From contig OZ316891.1 in the NCBI GenBank assembly GCA_973895155.1, positions 15,748,001 through 15,812,000 of the forward strand: 64,000 nt of DNA. Reading direction: 5' to 3'. This DNA is from Marsupella aquatica. Its lineage: Eukaryota > Marchantiophyta. Below are positions 10,679 through 20,369 of the stretch, one piece after another. The notes under the pieces were generated by a model, which did not search any database, was not told where the DNA came from, and was given only the letters and a program-made list of their open reading frames with translations. Every line of letters starts with the position of its first letter. Within the stretch, counting starts at the first letter, position 1. The position numbers and the translations under genes were made by a program.

Positions 10679-11296
10679 TCAGAGAATTGAAGCCAATCTT
10701 GAGCTTCCTGGAGAGAGTTTATTCTCAGGGAGACCCCATCCAACATCATGTATCCTTCCGCGTCCGTCATCCTGCTCCTCCAATTGCCTTCCTTTGCGCC
10801 GTGCTTGATCTTCTATATTGAGACGATCTCTGTAAGGAGAGCGAGCAATTCTTGCCACCGGATATTGCAAAGATCTCACCTTCTTATTATCCTTCCTTGT
10901 ATTGTCATTCCTCTTAACAAAAGGAGGAGTTCTCAGCTCGAGCTTCATCGCTCTTTCCTTCTTCAGTTGGCTTTTTGTGATGTATTCTTTGTATTCAGAC
11001 ATCTCAATATCAGAGCCCCCTTGATAGGATTGATTCTCTCCGTCCCCACTTCCATCTTGTGCAGCTTCATACTCCTCAATCGTTGTTAGCTCTTTGACCC
11101 TCACCGGACCTAGCCGTAGAGAGTCATCGGGCGAAGCACCAAGCGACCCGTAGTTGCCAGCAGTTTGCCTAGTCCTAAGAGTTTCCTTACTGACCGCCAA
11201 GGCTGGCCATGCATCTGGATTCAAGTCCTCAATAGTGTTCTGATTGCCACTATGATTCTCTTGAGTCTGATCCTGATCATAGACGCTTGCGGCCAC
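10679..11296 (-). pseudogene. LINE-A ORF1, C-terminal acidic/charged region
   Basis: About 200 codons of polar, charged sequence (for example EYKEYITKSQLKKERAMKLEL) between the CCHC region and the endonuclease. This is the usual place for the poorly conserved ORF1 C-terminus in plant L1 elements. I assign it from position, not from a domain match. It overlaps no other plausible gene. Confidence 0.55.
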
Positions 11297-11419
11297 GTGC
11301 GTCTCCCTATTTGCGGCAGAAAGAGACGAAACCCTGTAATCATGTGCGTTCCCCTCACTGCTCCTTGTTCTCTGGTCTAATCTATTCAGTGACTCCGTGT
11401 TCCTCCCTGCTTCTGCTCT

Positions 11420-11896
11420 CTACTCCGTGTCCAAAGGTTTGTGGATCCCTTCCACTTCCCTGAGCACGCTCGTCTCTCTTGTTGCAGTAATAGTCTGGTG
11501 ATTCTCCCTTCGGGAGGAGTGCGGCACACTGGGTCGTTGTTCTCTCAACATGTAATTGACAACGCCTCTTGCACCATTGCTAGTATCATGACAAGACGTA
11601 TTCAGACTTGTGAAGGCCCCCTGGCTTCCACCAGCCGGGATATCCGCCGCCATCTTTGCTTCTTTAGATATTTCTCCCGCCCTCTCGCTTATCGTGGGGT
11701 CCCGGTTTGTTTCATTGATTTTGGTGGTGTTCTCCTCCTGCTTGAGTGCTTTGCAGTCCCTTGCTAAGTGGCCCTTTTGGTTGCATTTGAAACAATGATA
11801 TGGTATATTCTTGAATACTACTGGCTGCCAAATCGTGATGCCCGCAGTAATGTCTACTCCAATGCAGCGTGGTACTTCTCTGCCTGTGTCCCACAA
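11420..11896 (-). pseudogene. LINE-A ORF1 zinc-knuckle segment (CCHC)
   Basis: The minus-strand frame contains YHCFKCNQKGHLARDC, a perfect Cys-x2-Cys-x4-His-x4-Cys zinc knuckle, preceded by GVDITAGITIWQPVVFKNIPY. In plant L1 ORF1 proteins this layout follows a DUF4283 domain and binds the element RNA. The frame ends at about 11420 and continues in a different frame at 11296, so it is broken. Confidence 0.8.
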
Positions 11897-12139
11897 TATA
11901 CAGGTCCTATCATGGGGGAAAGAACTGTGCTCATTGCCTTGTATGTAGTAGAGAACCTTCCCAAATGACTCGGCAATTCGTTTCCTGCATCCCTCCAGTA
12001 CTAATGCTCAAAATGGTAGCTCAATCCAAACTGGCAACTTCGTGTATGAGTCGCTACTTGCATCAAACGAGGGATCCCAAGGAAAAGGAAATACAAATTT
12101 CCAGTCCATGAAGAAGGGGGCCAGTTCCAAAGCTGCGTC

Positions 12140-13047
12140 TCAATGCTCTGGAAATTCAAACGTGATCACATAAAAATTCTTCCCAGCGAATTTGATTTGA
12201 GTTATCGCCCAGCCCAAGTCGCGGTTAAATACCGATTCGGCCCAGTCCCTGAAAATTGGTAGGAGTGGTGGGCGGTCTGTGAAATAGCACATCAAAGTCA
12301 AAGTCAAATTCGTTGTATAGTTCAAAATCATTGTGTAGTTGTATAGTTATGTAATAGAGAGAGTAGCCTCCTCTATAGACCACTGAATCCTGGTGTGGAG
12401 CGTGTTAGGCCAATCACCAGTGGAGCTGATGGCAATTTTCCGTAACATTTCCAAACATGTATTTGGAAGTTCATCAGAGAGCTCAGCAAAGTCATCCTCA
12501 TTAGTATGTTGAGTTCTTGCTGCATTACCGTTCTGTGGCTGCCTACTGCTTTCTCTTGGTCTTAGCTCCTCCTGTTGAGCATGGCTTGCAACCTCTAGCT
12601 ACAGTCCCTGTGCTTCTATAGTGTGGGACCTCGGCCCTCTCGGGGGACCCACTGCATTTTGTACCAGAACAACATCAGGAGTTGAGTTCCTAGGTGCCCC
12701 TCTCTTGCTTGCAGGCGAGTTAGGTCTCGAGGAATGGTGAGCCTGTAATTCGAGTTCCACCGCTTCCTCCGCCTCTTGTATGTCTAAGTCCATCTGATTG
12801 GCCCATGAAGGTTTGGAGCGTGGGATGAACCTTTTGCTGCTAGGCCTGTTGCCTTTATCTGTAGTTGCTTGGCGCCCATCCGCATTGCCAAATAGATCAG
12901 AAGGAGAAAACTTTGGCCCGCCCTAGCATCTTGCAGGGACAACCTTGTGCTACCGGACCGCTCCCCAACCCATCGTCCTCCTTCTTCCTCTTCAATTCGT
13001 CTGACACCTAGAACGGAGGGATCCCGTCCATCCCCTCCCATATCCAT
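12140..13047 (-). pseudogene. LINE-A ORF1 N-terminal region (DUF4283-like)
   Basis: Pieces of ORF1 in more than one frame. Near 12190-12330 the strand reads PLLPIFRDWAESVFNRDLGWAITQIKFAGKNFYVITFEF, which in pieces matches the DUF4283 pattern (a W-containing strand, then F-V-F positions). Upstream (12599-13047) lies a low-complexity, E- and S-rich N-terminus with ATG at 13047. Frameshifts make it non-coding today. The 5'UTR probably fills 13048-13194. Confidence 0.55.
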
Positions 13048-13194
13048 CGATCGATTCTAGTGAAAAGAGCCCATAGTAGAAGATAGTGTCGATCCACACC
13101 CAGGGCCCTGACCATAGCCAATTTGCGTCCGAGGTCCCACCCCGCTAAAAGGATCCATCTATTCTAGTCGTGATGCTTAGCAACCAACTCCTTG

Positions 13195-13455
13195 TGTGGT
13201 GCGTCCCATGGCTCCCTAAACCCAAGAAACCCCCCTACACAAGCTGATTCCCGCAGGTTTTGCTCTCGGCAAGGCCGGTTCCGCGGCTTAGCGGCATGGG
13301 ACGCTGCTAACTCTCTATTAACATTTTACGCACATATACTGGACAGATCCTTCATCGGGTCATGAGATACGTAGCCGACCTATTCTATGCCTTCCCTTGT
13401 CTTCCTCTCGTGGTCTTCTTTTAGGTATGTTTGGATTCTGCCGCCGGAATGATCC
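13195..13455 (-). repeat. X-family 3' terminal region, copy i
   Basis: About 260 bp closely matching 20463-20735, beginning TGTGGTGCGTCCCATGG and ending CCGGAATGATCCCCA on the plus strand. The pair defines the conserved 3' terminus of the X family. Copy i is interrupted right after it by a CACTA fragment. Confidence 0.85.
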
Positions 13456-14331
13456 CCACATTAGAAGAATCCGAGGTGAACTGAGACCGCAATATGTGAC
13501 TCATTTTGGCTCATGTGACTTCATTGTGGCTCAACGTGACATGACCCACGTTGTGACCCTTGGAGTTGCAAAAGTTGAGACCAAAAAATGGAAGTCACTA
13601 TTTGATACTGGGCTTTGCAACTTCCTTGATACCCATTTGTGACTGATCTATGACTTTATTGTGGAGTCTAACCTTGTTTCTACGTGACTGCAGTATGACT
13701 TTAACAAGTCACATGGTAAGTCACATACATGACTTACTCGCATTCAACAATGACTACCTTGTGACCATTTAGTGTCACAAGATAGACCAATGGAGACCCT
13801 GGCCCGGGTCACACAACAGAACCATTTGGGACTCTATATACTCATGTTTATAACTAATAAGGTTCACATGTAAGTTGTAACCATGACTAATGAACACAAA
13901 GGGACAGTTCATAAGGAGAGAGAGCACTCCACATTACAATACATAGAAACACTGATGTTCTAACTTTAGAAATATAACACATTGAATACAAGAAATGAAC
14001 ATAGCATGAATGACATCCACATGAAATAAAGCATCATATAAGCAGATCCTACACAAAACATTCATAAAAATTAAACAGAATCACAATCTTGCTAAAAAAT
14101 GAAGATCATTTGAATTCCAATGGAATAGTTTACAATATGATCAATGTAATTCAGACAAAACAGGAACTCATAACTGATGACTGCAGGATGAGATAACTGA
14201 AAGCACATGCATGATACTATGAATCTCCAAGAGGACATGATTCTTGTACTTTTTCTTGAGATCTAAAATCAACATAATATGACTCACACTACAAACAAAT
14301 AATGGCATGACATTGTTAAAGTACGCCTACT
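13456..14331 (+). mobile_element. CACTA terminal fragment, truncated
   Basis: Begins CACATTAGAAGAATCC, a two-base variant of the CACTA-2 terminus at 15168, then follows it closely through the TGACT-rich subterminal zone. It also matches 19003-19250 (for example ATGAAGATCATTTGAATTCC). It stops abruptly at about 14331, with no second terminal repeat and no coding sequence. It keeps about 290 bp (about 13772-14062) that are missing at the LINE-C insertion site in CACTA-2, so it serves as an 'empty site' reference. Confidence 0.8.
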
Positions 14332-15043
14332 GTTACTTACGGACACCGCCTAGGTATGGTTTGTGTTCCACCGCCGGAACGTACCTTAGTCGATAGCAGG
14401 ATCAACCCCGGCTTACGGGCTTCTAAGCCTTTGTGTTGTCCGCCTTTGATCCAGATTTGATGATACGGTCACTCAACCCGGGCTCGCAACCACCTACCCG
14501 CAAGCTGCACCCCGTGCATGGCTCGGGTTGTGCATTTGGCCAAGCATTGGCACCCATACACGAGATTCACACATATACACACACAAGCATACAATCTTGA
14601 TTTACACAAAGGAAATAATGGGAAAGGAGTTTACTACATAGGAGACATACACGTACCCTTAGTTGACCCAAAAGCTCTTGAAAGAACAGGTCCAAGGCCG
14701 AGGGTGTACACTACAATGGAGCCCGGCTCCGCACTCGCCCAGCAAGCCTAGTCCTACCCCCTCCCCTTGGTACTCCAACTCTGAGACTAAAAAACCCCCC
14801 TTGCCTCTACCGAGGGGTGCACTAAATACTAAGGGCCGAGGACCGGAGTGGCCTCAAGCCCAAATATTCACTAACTAAGATCCTAACTAAGCTGGCTATC
14901 AGGCCGAAAAATGGCTCCTTTTATTAGAAGATTCTAATCTACGCAGGCTGGACAGTATGGCAGCACCGCTTTAACTAGGGCAGACGCTTGTCCCTATAGC
15001 CCGATTTAGCTACTCTTAACTCTATTTTAATCCTACTCCGCCG
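14332..15043 (-). other. X(i) 3' non-coding region
   Basis: No gene seen. It contains the conserved block GCCTCTACCGAGGGGTGCAC (about 14813), also found near 60.08 kb. Another short block near 14355 resembles the end of the 260-bp terminal repeat (CCACCGCCGGAACGTACC). I interpret it as the untranslated 3' part of X(i). Confidence 0.5.
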
Positions 15044-15164
15044 CTAATGCCTGGCACGCTTGCCAGAGCCGCCCAAGTGGGAGCGGCTATCCCACTGCCT
15101 CCTGAGCCTATCGGCATTCTGCTTGAGTAGCTGGACTTGATCCAATAGAGATTCGTTCTCTCGC
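15044..15164 (-). pseudogene. X(i) coiled-coil ORF, C-terminal end beyond CACTA-2
   Basis: The minus strand reads RENESLLDQVQLLKQNADRL, then a short basic/Gly tail, and stops at TAG (15046-15044). It matches the plus-strand X fragment at 31590-31720 (VRQENESL, QDADRLRRQ). With CACTA-2 and one TTT removed, the upstream half ending EERDAA at 28211 joins it in frame. Confidence 0.8.
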
Positions 15165-15167
15165 TTT

Positions 15168-15491
15168 CACTAGAAGAATCCAAGGTGAACTGAGACCGCA
15201 ATATGTGACTCATTTTGGCTCATATGACTTCATTGTGACTCAACGTGACGTGACCCACGCTGTGACCCTTGGAGTTGCAAAAGTTGAGACCAAAAAATGG
15301 AAGTCACTATTGATACTGGGCTTTGCAACTTCCTTGATACCCATTTGTGACTGATCTGTGACTTTATTGTGGAGTCCAGCCTTGTTTCTACGTGACTGCA
15401 ATATGACTTTAACGAGTCACATGGTAAGTCACATACATGACTTACCCGCATTCAACCCGCATTCAACAACGACTAGCTTGTGACCATTTAA
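15168..15491. repeat. CACTA-2 left terminal inverted repeat and subterminal repeats
   Basis: CACTAGAAGAATCCAAGG is followed by many TGACT or AGTCA pentamers in both orientations (for example around 15206, 15224, 15236, 15359, 15391). In En/Spm such subterminal motifs bind TnpA. The zone is cut at about 15486-15491 by LINE-C copy 1. Confidence 0.85.
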
Positions 15492-15654
15492 AGGGCTAAG
15501 GATTTGGTTGGATGATGATCTGACTCCCACACAAGTCCAAGCAAGGAAAATTGAGCTTGAGAAGGTGAGGGTAGCCAAAGACCAAGGATTGGTAGCCTAC
15601 TTGCGCAATGGACAAGCTGTTGTTACCAATAAGAAGAGAGTTGTTTCTAAATGA
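15492..15654 (+). pseudogene. LINE-C copy 1 ORF1, C-terminal fragment
   Basis: The last 50 or so codons of ORF1 (LRIWLDDDLTPTQVQARKIE through KKRVVSK, stop TGA at 15652-15654). It matches the complete ORF1 at 34728-33958. The ORF2 ATG follows after 21 nt in another frame, as in two-cistron L1-type elements. Confidence 0.85.
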
Positions 15655-15675
15655 TGGATTGGGACCTTGAGAGTC

Positions 15676-18600
15676 ATGGCATGGAATGTTTCAGGACTTT
15701 CCATAGAAACAGCAATTGGAGGGGAACCTTTGTTTGAGAATTTTGACATCTTGCTTTTCACGGAGACTTGGGAATATGAGGGAAATGCTCTACCTAGCAT
15801 TAAAGGCTTTACTTGCATACAATCCATCTTCAATGAGAAGAAGACCACACGGGGAAGAGGGTTTGGAGGCATTGCTGTCTACACCAAGAATCAACTTCAA
15901 CACATCACCTCTATTGAACATGAAGATCCCAGCAAGCAGTTCATGGTGGTGAGACTTCATACCAGAGGTACTCCATCATTTCTGATTGTCACCTACTTTG
16001 CTCCCCTTAATATGAATGTCTATAAGATGGGAATTGCTGATGTACATTATCCATTTCATAGGTTAATCCAAGTCATTCATGATATATCACCACTAGGGGA
16101 GACATGGATAGTGGGGGACTTTAATGCCAGGGTATCTAATGAACAATTTACTGAAAGTGAGGACTTAGGAACTTTACCTTGGTCATCATGTAGTGAAGAG
16201 ATACCTTGGGTGAGAGAGGCTCTTGACACCAGAACAAATGACATGACACGTCACTTTTTGCATTTGGGAGCTTCTTGTAATCTAAGAATATTGAATGGGC
16301 TTGAGAGATTTCCCCAATCATCTGGTTACACTTTTAGATCTAAACAAGGATGTAGTACCATTGATTACCTTCTTGCCTCACCTACCTTTGCCACTAGAGT
16401 GGTTGACTTTCAAATACTTGATCAACAACCAGAGTCTTCACACTTGCCTTTGTTGTTCCATCTTGACCTGACCACAATCCCAAACAAAGTGCATAGAAAG
16501 CCAGTACCCAAACCTCTGTTTCTAGACCCTGATAGAGAAGTCATCTTCAAAGCCAACTTTGAACATCTTCTCCATACCCTGGATGATCAGATTGAGCTCT
16601 CAGAAGTCATAGCACAAGCAGCAGCCTCTACTTTCTCCACCAAACCCCCTAGAAAGCAAAACATGAAGGCTTGGTTTGACGAGGATTGTGCTAGAGCAAG
16701 GATGCAAGCAAGATCACATTCAGGGGAAAAGAGACTTTTGGCATTCACTATGTACAAGAACTTCATCAAACACAAGAAGAGGTGCTTCTTGAAGAGTCAT
16801 CAACAATCACTATGTGAGGAGTTCATCAAACATCCAAAACGTTTTTGGGAGAGAATGCAATCAGGCAAGACTACTCCCCCCTTGGATCACCAGGACCTGG
16901 TAACCTATGTCACATCCTTGTATTTCTTTCCAGATGCTAGTGGCATGCCTTTGCCCCTTGGGGACACCATTCAGTTTACAGAGAGGGAGGTGAAGGTGCA
17001 TCTTTCCCACATGCAACATGGGAAAGCTAAAGATCTGTTGGGCCTGAACTTGGAGCTTCTTTTGTGGGGAGGACCCTCTTTACTAACAAACTTGGTGCAT
17101 GAGCTGAATCAAGCAATGGCTTTAGGTTTACCTAAAGCTTGGATGACCAGAAGAGTGGTGCCTATCTTCAAGGCAGGCAACAAGGACGATGTGCACAACT
17201 ACAGAACCATCATGGTAGGCAATATTTTTGCTAAAGTTTTGGGAGGACTACTTGAAGCCAGATTAAGCTCTTGGTTGGAGAGTGAGATGAAAAGGGCACC
17301 TTCACAAGCAGGTTTTAGGAGAGAATTCAGCACTATGGATCACATTCTCTGCTTGAGGGTGTTGTGTGAAAAGGCCAAATCTCCACATAAACCATTATTT
17401 TGCTTGTTTGTGGACTTCTCCAAGGCCTTTGACAAAGTTTCCCGATCCAAGCTTTGGGATAGGATGGTGGAGTTGGAAGTGCCGGAAGAGCTCAGGTTGG
17501 CTGTTTCTAAATTGTACCAAGAAGTGCGCATCAAACTTTCAAAGGAAACCTCTGAAGAAATCTGGAGCACTCTTGGGGTGATCCAAGGTTGTCCTCTCTC
17601 ACCAACTCTCTTTGGCATCTTCATTGATCAGCTACACAACATTTTGGAGGAGCATGGTGGAGTTGGCACTCAATTGGGTAGGTTTGTCCTCCAACTTCTT
17701 ATATTTGCAGATGATGTGGTCCTACTTGCTCATGCTCAAGAAGCTTTGCAAAGACATCTCAATGCCTTGGAGGAGTTTTGTCAAGCAACAGGGATGGTAG
17801 TCAACCTCAAGAAGACCAAGTGTTTGGGCATTGGCACACGACAAAATCCAGAGCTCTACTTCCAAGGGAATCTGGTGGAATTTGTGAGGACCTACAAATA
17901 CCTTGGGGTGGAGTTCTCTCAAAACTTGAGTTGGGCCTCATGTGTAAAATCTAGGGCTGCCAATGGGTACAGAGCTTTTTATGCATTCATGAACAAATGC
18001 AAAAGAGCTGGTCTACACACTTGGAGGTTAAGGAAACATCTCTTTGGAGCTTTGGTGAAACCAGTCATTCTTTATGGAGCACCAATTTGGGGAGCAGGTG
18101 TGTCTAAATCTGGGTGGCAACAGATTGAGGGGCTGCAAAAGCTATTTCTTGAGATGGAGCTTGGGATCAAGTCACAAACCCCATATACACTTACACTTGC
18201 AGAGGCAGGCTTGTTTCCTTTGGAGGTGGAGGCACTCTTCCACACACTCAAATACATCATGCGTGTAAGAGAGTTGGAGGAAAACAGATTTCCTTTTCAT
18301 GCCTTGCGCTCATCTTCAGCTAAAGGGTGGTATGCAGATGTGTGCAGGTGGGCCCATGCTTGGGATTTTCCTGAACATGAATGGCCAACACACCCAACCA
18401 AGCTAAGAGCAAAACTTGAGCAAAAGGCTTTGCACAAACTTTGGCATGAACCTAGCCCACGGCAGCAATACTACATGAGAGATGTGAACCCCATGAAGAA
18501 ATATCGAGAACAAGAATACTTATCTAGCACTATCTCAGTACAACTTAGACAACTTATTGCTCAGTATAGACTAAGCTCACACCACCTTGAAGTAGAACAA

Positions 18601-18870
18601 GGGAGATGGAAGGATATTGACAGGAAAAAGAGGGTTTGTCAACTATGTGATAGCTCTAGTATAGAGAATGAATATCATGTATTCATTGCTTGCAAGTTTT
18701 ATGAGGGGGTTAGGATGGCATCTCAAATCTTGGTGAAATATTTGTATGCATTGTTTGGTCTGCCCCCTCAGCAACTTGGAAGATATATCTTTGCTGTGGA
18801 TAGGGAAAGGAGAATAGGTTTGGAAAATCTTTCAGGGCTCTCTAGGTCCATAGTTTCTTTGAGGACATAG
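15676..18870 (+). CDS. LINE-C ORF2 protein: endonuclease and reverse transcriptase, intact
   Basis: 1,064 codons without interruption from the ATG at 15676 (MAWNVSGLS) to TAG. The in-frame TTG nine bases earlier is less likely as a start. Residues 1-255 form an APE-type endonuclease: MAWNVSG, FTETWE, TYFAPLN, VGDFNAR, STIDYLL, SSHLPL. The last motif is normally SDH, so the Asp that orients the catalytic His is Ser here, in all three copies. Residues about 440-740 are the RT: motif 1 VVPIFKAGNKDDVHNYR, motif A near 578 (LFVDFSKAFDKV), motif B IQGCPLSPTLFG, motif C near 677 (FADD), motif E YKYLGVEF. A Cys/His knuckle (CQLCD with EYHVFIAC) lies near 987. The protein nicks target DNA and copies the LINE RNA there. 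The intact frame suggests a recently active family. Confidence 0.95.
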   Translation: MAWNVSGLSIETAIGGEPLFENFDILLFTETWEYEGNALPSIKGFTCIQSIFNEKKTTRGRGFGGIAVYTKNQLQHITSIEHEDPSKQFMVVRLHTRGTPSFLIVTYFAPLNMNVYKMGIADVHYPFHRLIQVIHDISPLGETWIVGDFNARVSNEQFTESEDLGTLPWSSCSEEIPWVREALDTRTNDMTRHFLHLGASCNLRILNGLERFPQSSGYTFRSKQGCSTIDYLLASPTFATRVVDFQILDQQPESSHLPLLFHLDLTTIPNKVHRKPVPKPLFLDPDREVIFKANFEHLLHTLDDQIELSEVIAQAAASTFSTKPPRKQNMKAWFDEDCARARMQARSHSGEKRLLAFTMYKNFIKHKKRCFLKSHQQSLCEEFIKHPKRFWERMQSGKTTPPLDHQDLVTYVTSLYFFPDASGMPLPLGDTIQFTEREVKVHLSHMQHGKAKDLLGLNLELLLWGGPSLLTNLVHELNQAMALGLPKAWMTRRVVPIFKAGNKDDVHNYRTIMVGNIFAKVLGGLLEARLSSWLESEMKRAPSQAGFRREFSTMDHILCLRVLCEKAKSPHKPLFCLFVDFSKAFDKVSRSKLWDRMVELEVPEELRLAVSKLYQEVRIKLSKETSEEIWSTLGVIQGCPLSPTLFGIFIDQLHNILEEHGGVGTQLGRFVLQLLIFADDVVLLAHAQEALQRHLNALEEFCQATGMVVNLKKTKCLGIGTRQNPELYFQGNLVEFVRTYKYLGVEFSQNLSWASCVKSRAANGYRAFYAFMNKCKRAGLHTWRLRKHLFGALVKPVILYGAPIWGAGVSKSGWQQIEGLQKLFLEMELGIKSQTPYTLTLAEAGLFPLEVEALFHTLKYIMRVRELEENRFPFHALRSSSAKGWYADVCRWAHAWDFPEHEWPTHPTKLRAKLEQKALHKLWHEPSPRQQYYMRDVNPMKKYREQEYLSSTISVQLRQLIAQYRLSSHHLEVEQGRWKDIDRKKRVCQLCDSSSIENEYHVFIACKFYEGVRMASQILVKYLYALFGLPPQQLGRYIFAVDRERRIGLENLSGLSRSIVSLRT

Positions 18871-18978
18871 TTGTCCTCTTCTGAGCAATCTCTTTTGGTT
18901 GCTCTTTTCTTTGATTGCATTGTACTTTACTTTTTGTGGCAGCTCCTTTGACTTTCATGGTCCCGGAGCTTATAATAC

Positions 18979-18998
18979 ATTACCATTACCATTACCAT
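18979..18998 (+). repeat. LINE-C 3' tail, ATTACC hexamer array
   Basis: About three ATTACC units directly after GCTTATAATAC. The same tail ends copy 2 (5603-5625, minus strand). It replaces the usual poly(A). Confidence 0.88.
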
Positions 18999-19248
18999 AA
19001 GAATTAAACAGAATCACAATCTTGCTAAAAAATGAAGATCATTTGAATTCCAATGGAATAGTTTACAATGTGATCAATGTAATTCAGACAAAATAGGAAC
19101 TCATAACTGATGACTACAGGATGAGATAACTGAAAGCACATGCATGATACTATGAATCTCCAAGAGGACATGATTCTTGTACTGCTTCTTGAGATCTAAA
19201 ATGTACATAACATGACTCACACTACAAACAAATAATGGCATGACATTG

Positions 19249-20064
19249 TTATGGATCCTCTATGAACTTGCTTGGCCATAATACCAAAGAACCTGCAGCA
19301 TCTCCAAGTGTCTTCTGAGGAGGATCATCATTTGTGTTTGGAATGGGAATGACAGCTTTAGGTTTCACTAGTAATGTGACTAACACTACTGAATAACCTA
19401 GGGGAATCCTCTTGCCATGGAACGTTGTAGAACCAACCTGCACTCTGCCAAATCCTACTCGTGTTCCACTCTCATCAACAGCTAACAAGCCATTTTGTCC
19501 CTCAGCATTAGGTGCTTTCCCCACTTCCACCTTAGATCTTTCTGCCAGCACCATTCTTGGAGGTTTGTATGAAACCTTTGACGTGACTCTGCTCCCACCA
19601 GCAGACTTGCTTCGTGTGCGCATGCTTCCTCTCTTCACAGTAGTGAAGCTAGGCTCAGTAGGTTCCTCTGTTAGGACTGTCACAGTAGCAGGTTCCTCAC
19701 CTGGGAGTGTCATACCAACTAACTCTTTGGTTGGATTTATCTCAACAAGAGGCACACCTGTCATTGAGAATGATACATTTTGCAAATTATTTATCTCTGC
19801 AATGGAGTCAAGATCTACATAGCATGAATTTGGCTCAATGGTATCATTGTCATGGTTGCTGACATCCTCATTTGCCCCAACATTGATATCATCCACTCCC
19901 TTGCCAATGTCATCCTCATCCAAACATGGTTGACTGCCCTCTGTCAAACAAGTTGCATGTACAGACTGCAACTTTGTTGCCTCTAAATTACAGCGAGTCT
20001 TTGCCAGGTTCTCATACTTCTTCTCTGCAGCACCTGTCTTATTCTCTATGGACACAACAACCAC
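19249..20064 (-). CDS. CACTA-2 TnpA-like protein, C-terminal exon
   Basis: Minus-strand exon of up to 272 codons ending at the stop at 19249. The last 75 residues form a conserved domain shared with the other CACTA copy at 40.6-40.9 kb: GFGRVQVGSTTFHGKRIPLG, YSVVLVTLLVKPK, NTNDDPPQKTLGDAAGSLVL, then WP. Before it are an acidic stretch (EDDIGKGVDDINVGANEDV) and a basic, possibly nuclear, segment (KRGSMRTRSKSAGG). I infer a DNA-binding or regulatory role from its place in the element. I do not recognise the domain by name. The upstream exon boundary is not certain. Confidence 0.65.
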   Translation of the reverse strand: MVVVSIENKTGAAEKKYENLAKTRCNLEATKLQSVHATCLTEGSQPCLDEDDIGKGVDDINVGANEDVSNHDNDTIEPNSCYVDLDSIAEINNLQNVSFSMTGVPLVEINPTKELVGMTLPGEEPATVTVLTEEPTEPSFTTVKRGSMRTRSKSAGGSRVTSKVSYKPPRMVLAERSKVEVGKAPNAEGQNGLLAVDESGTRVGFGRVQVGSTTFHGKRIPLGYSVVLVTLLVKPKAVIPIPNTNDDPPQKTLGDAAGSLVLWPSKFIEDP

Positions 20065-20108
20065 AATATATGTTACTGAAAATTACACATTCAACAAACA
20101 ATGTCAAT

Positions 20109-20369
20109 TCAAACTATTCGTTTAATAATCATATCCCACACAGTTGTAAAGGCCTTACCTTCAAGCCTAGATGTCGTTGGCATGCCAGAAGAGTGCATCG
20201 ACTTTGCCACCTCAAGTGGTGATGGTGGAACTCCTACAGAATTGGAATCAATTTTATCTCTCACCAACACAACAGCTTCCATTAATGTCTTGAAGTTCAC
20301 ATGGAACAAGTCAATCAATGAATTCAAACGTTCATTGATCTCTGGAAGACATGTTTCGACAACCTTCAA
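20109..20369 (-). CDS. CACTA-2 TnpA-like protein, helical exon
   Basis: Minus-strand segment KVVETCLPEINERLNSLIDL and onward, an amphipathic helix like the one at 39.95-40.1 kb in CACTA-1 (RVKCMESHENDVTVKLSEMA). A donor-like GTAAGG lies just after RLEG (about 20156). It probably forms an oligomerisation helix between Transposase_24 and the C-terminal exon. Between it and the next exon upstream, X(ii) is inserted in what was an intron. Confidence 0.55.
   Translation of the reverse strand: MKVVETCLPEINERLNSLIDLFHVNFKTLMEAVVLVRDKIDSNSVGVPPSPLEVAKSMHSSGMPTTSRLEGKAFTTVWDMIIKRIV

Larger units (their letters stand above)
2038..13194 (-). mobile_element. LINE-A: degenerate plant L1-type LINE, minus strand
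   Basis: Read on the minus strand, the pieces come in the order expected of a plant L1 element: ORF1 with DUF4283-like and CCHC zinc-knuckle regions (13047 to 10679), AP-type endonuclease (10637 to 9627), reverse transcriptase (9463 to 9012, then 5597 to 4269), and C-terminal zf-RVT region (4102 to 3515, then 2186 to 2040). Two younger LINEs split it: LINE-C copy 2 within RT and LINE-B within the zf-RVT tail. Removing them gives continuous protein homology across both junctions. Frameshifts, stops and an altered RT active site show it is dead. The ends are approximate: the 5' end abuts the X(i) terminus at 13195 and the 3' end is set at the last codon. Confidence 0.85.
15487..18998 (+). mobile_element. 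LINE-C copy 1: young LINE with intact ORF2
   Basis: Plus-strand LINE, 5'-truncated within the end of ORF1 (the frame enters at LKGLRIWLDDDLTP), followed by a complete ORF2, a 3'UTR of about 110 bp and a hexamer tail TTACCATTACCATTACC (18979-18998). ACCAT precedes the element and also ends the tail, so a 5-bp target duplication is possible but cannot be separated from the tail. Compared with the CACTA fragment at 13.5-14.3 kb, about 290 bp of target are missing at this site. Other copies: 5603-9006 and 31790-35522. Confidence 0.9.

Noticed and set aside
15676-18870. Bacterial-type RT system (group II intron, retron or DGR)
   Set aside because: The protein has an APE endonuclease, LINE-type motifs and ORF1, and lies in nested plant transposons.
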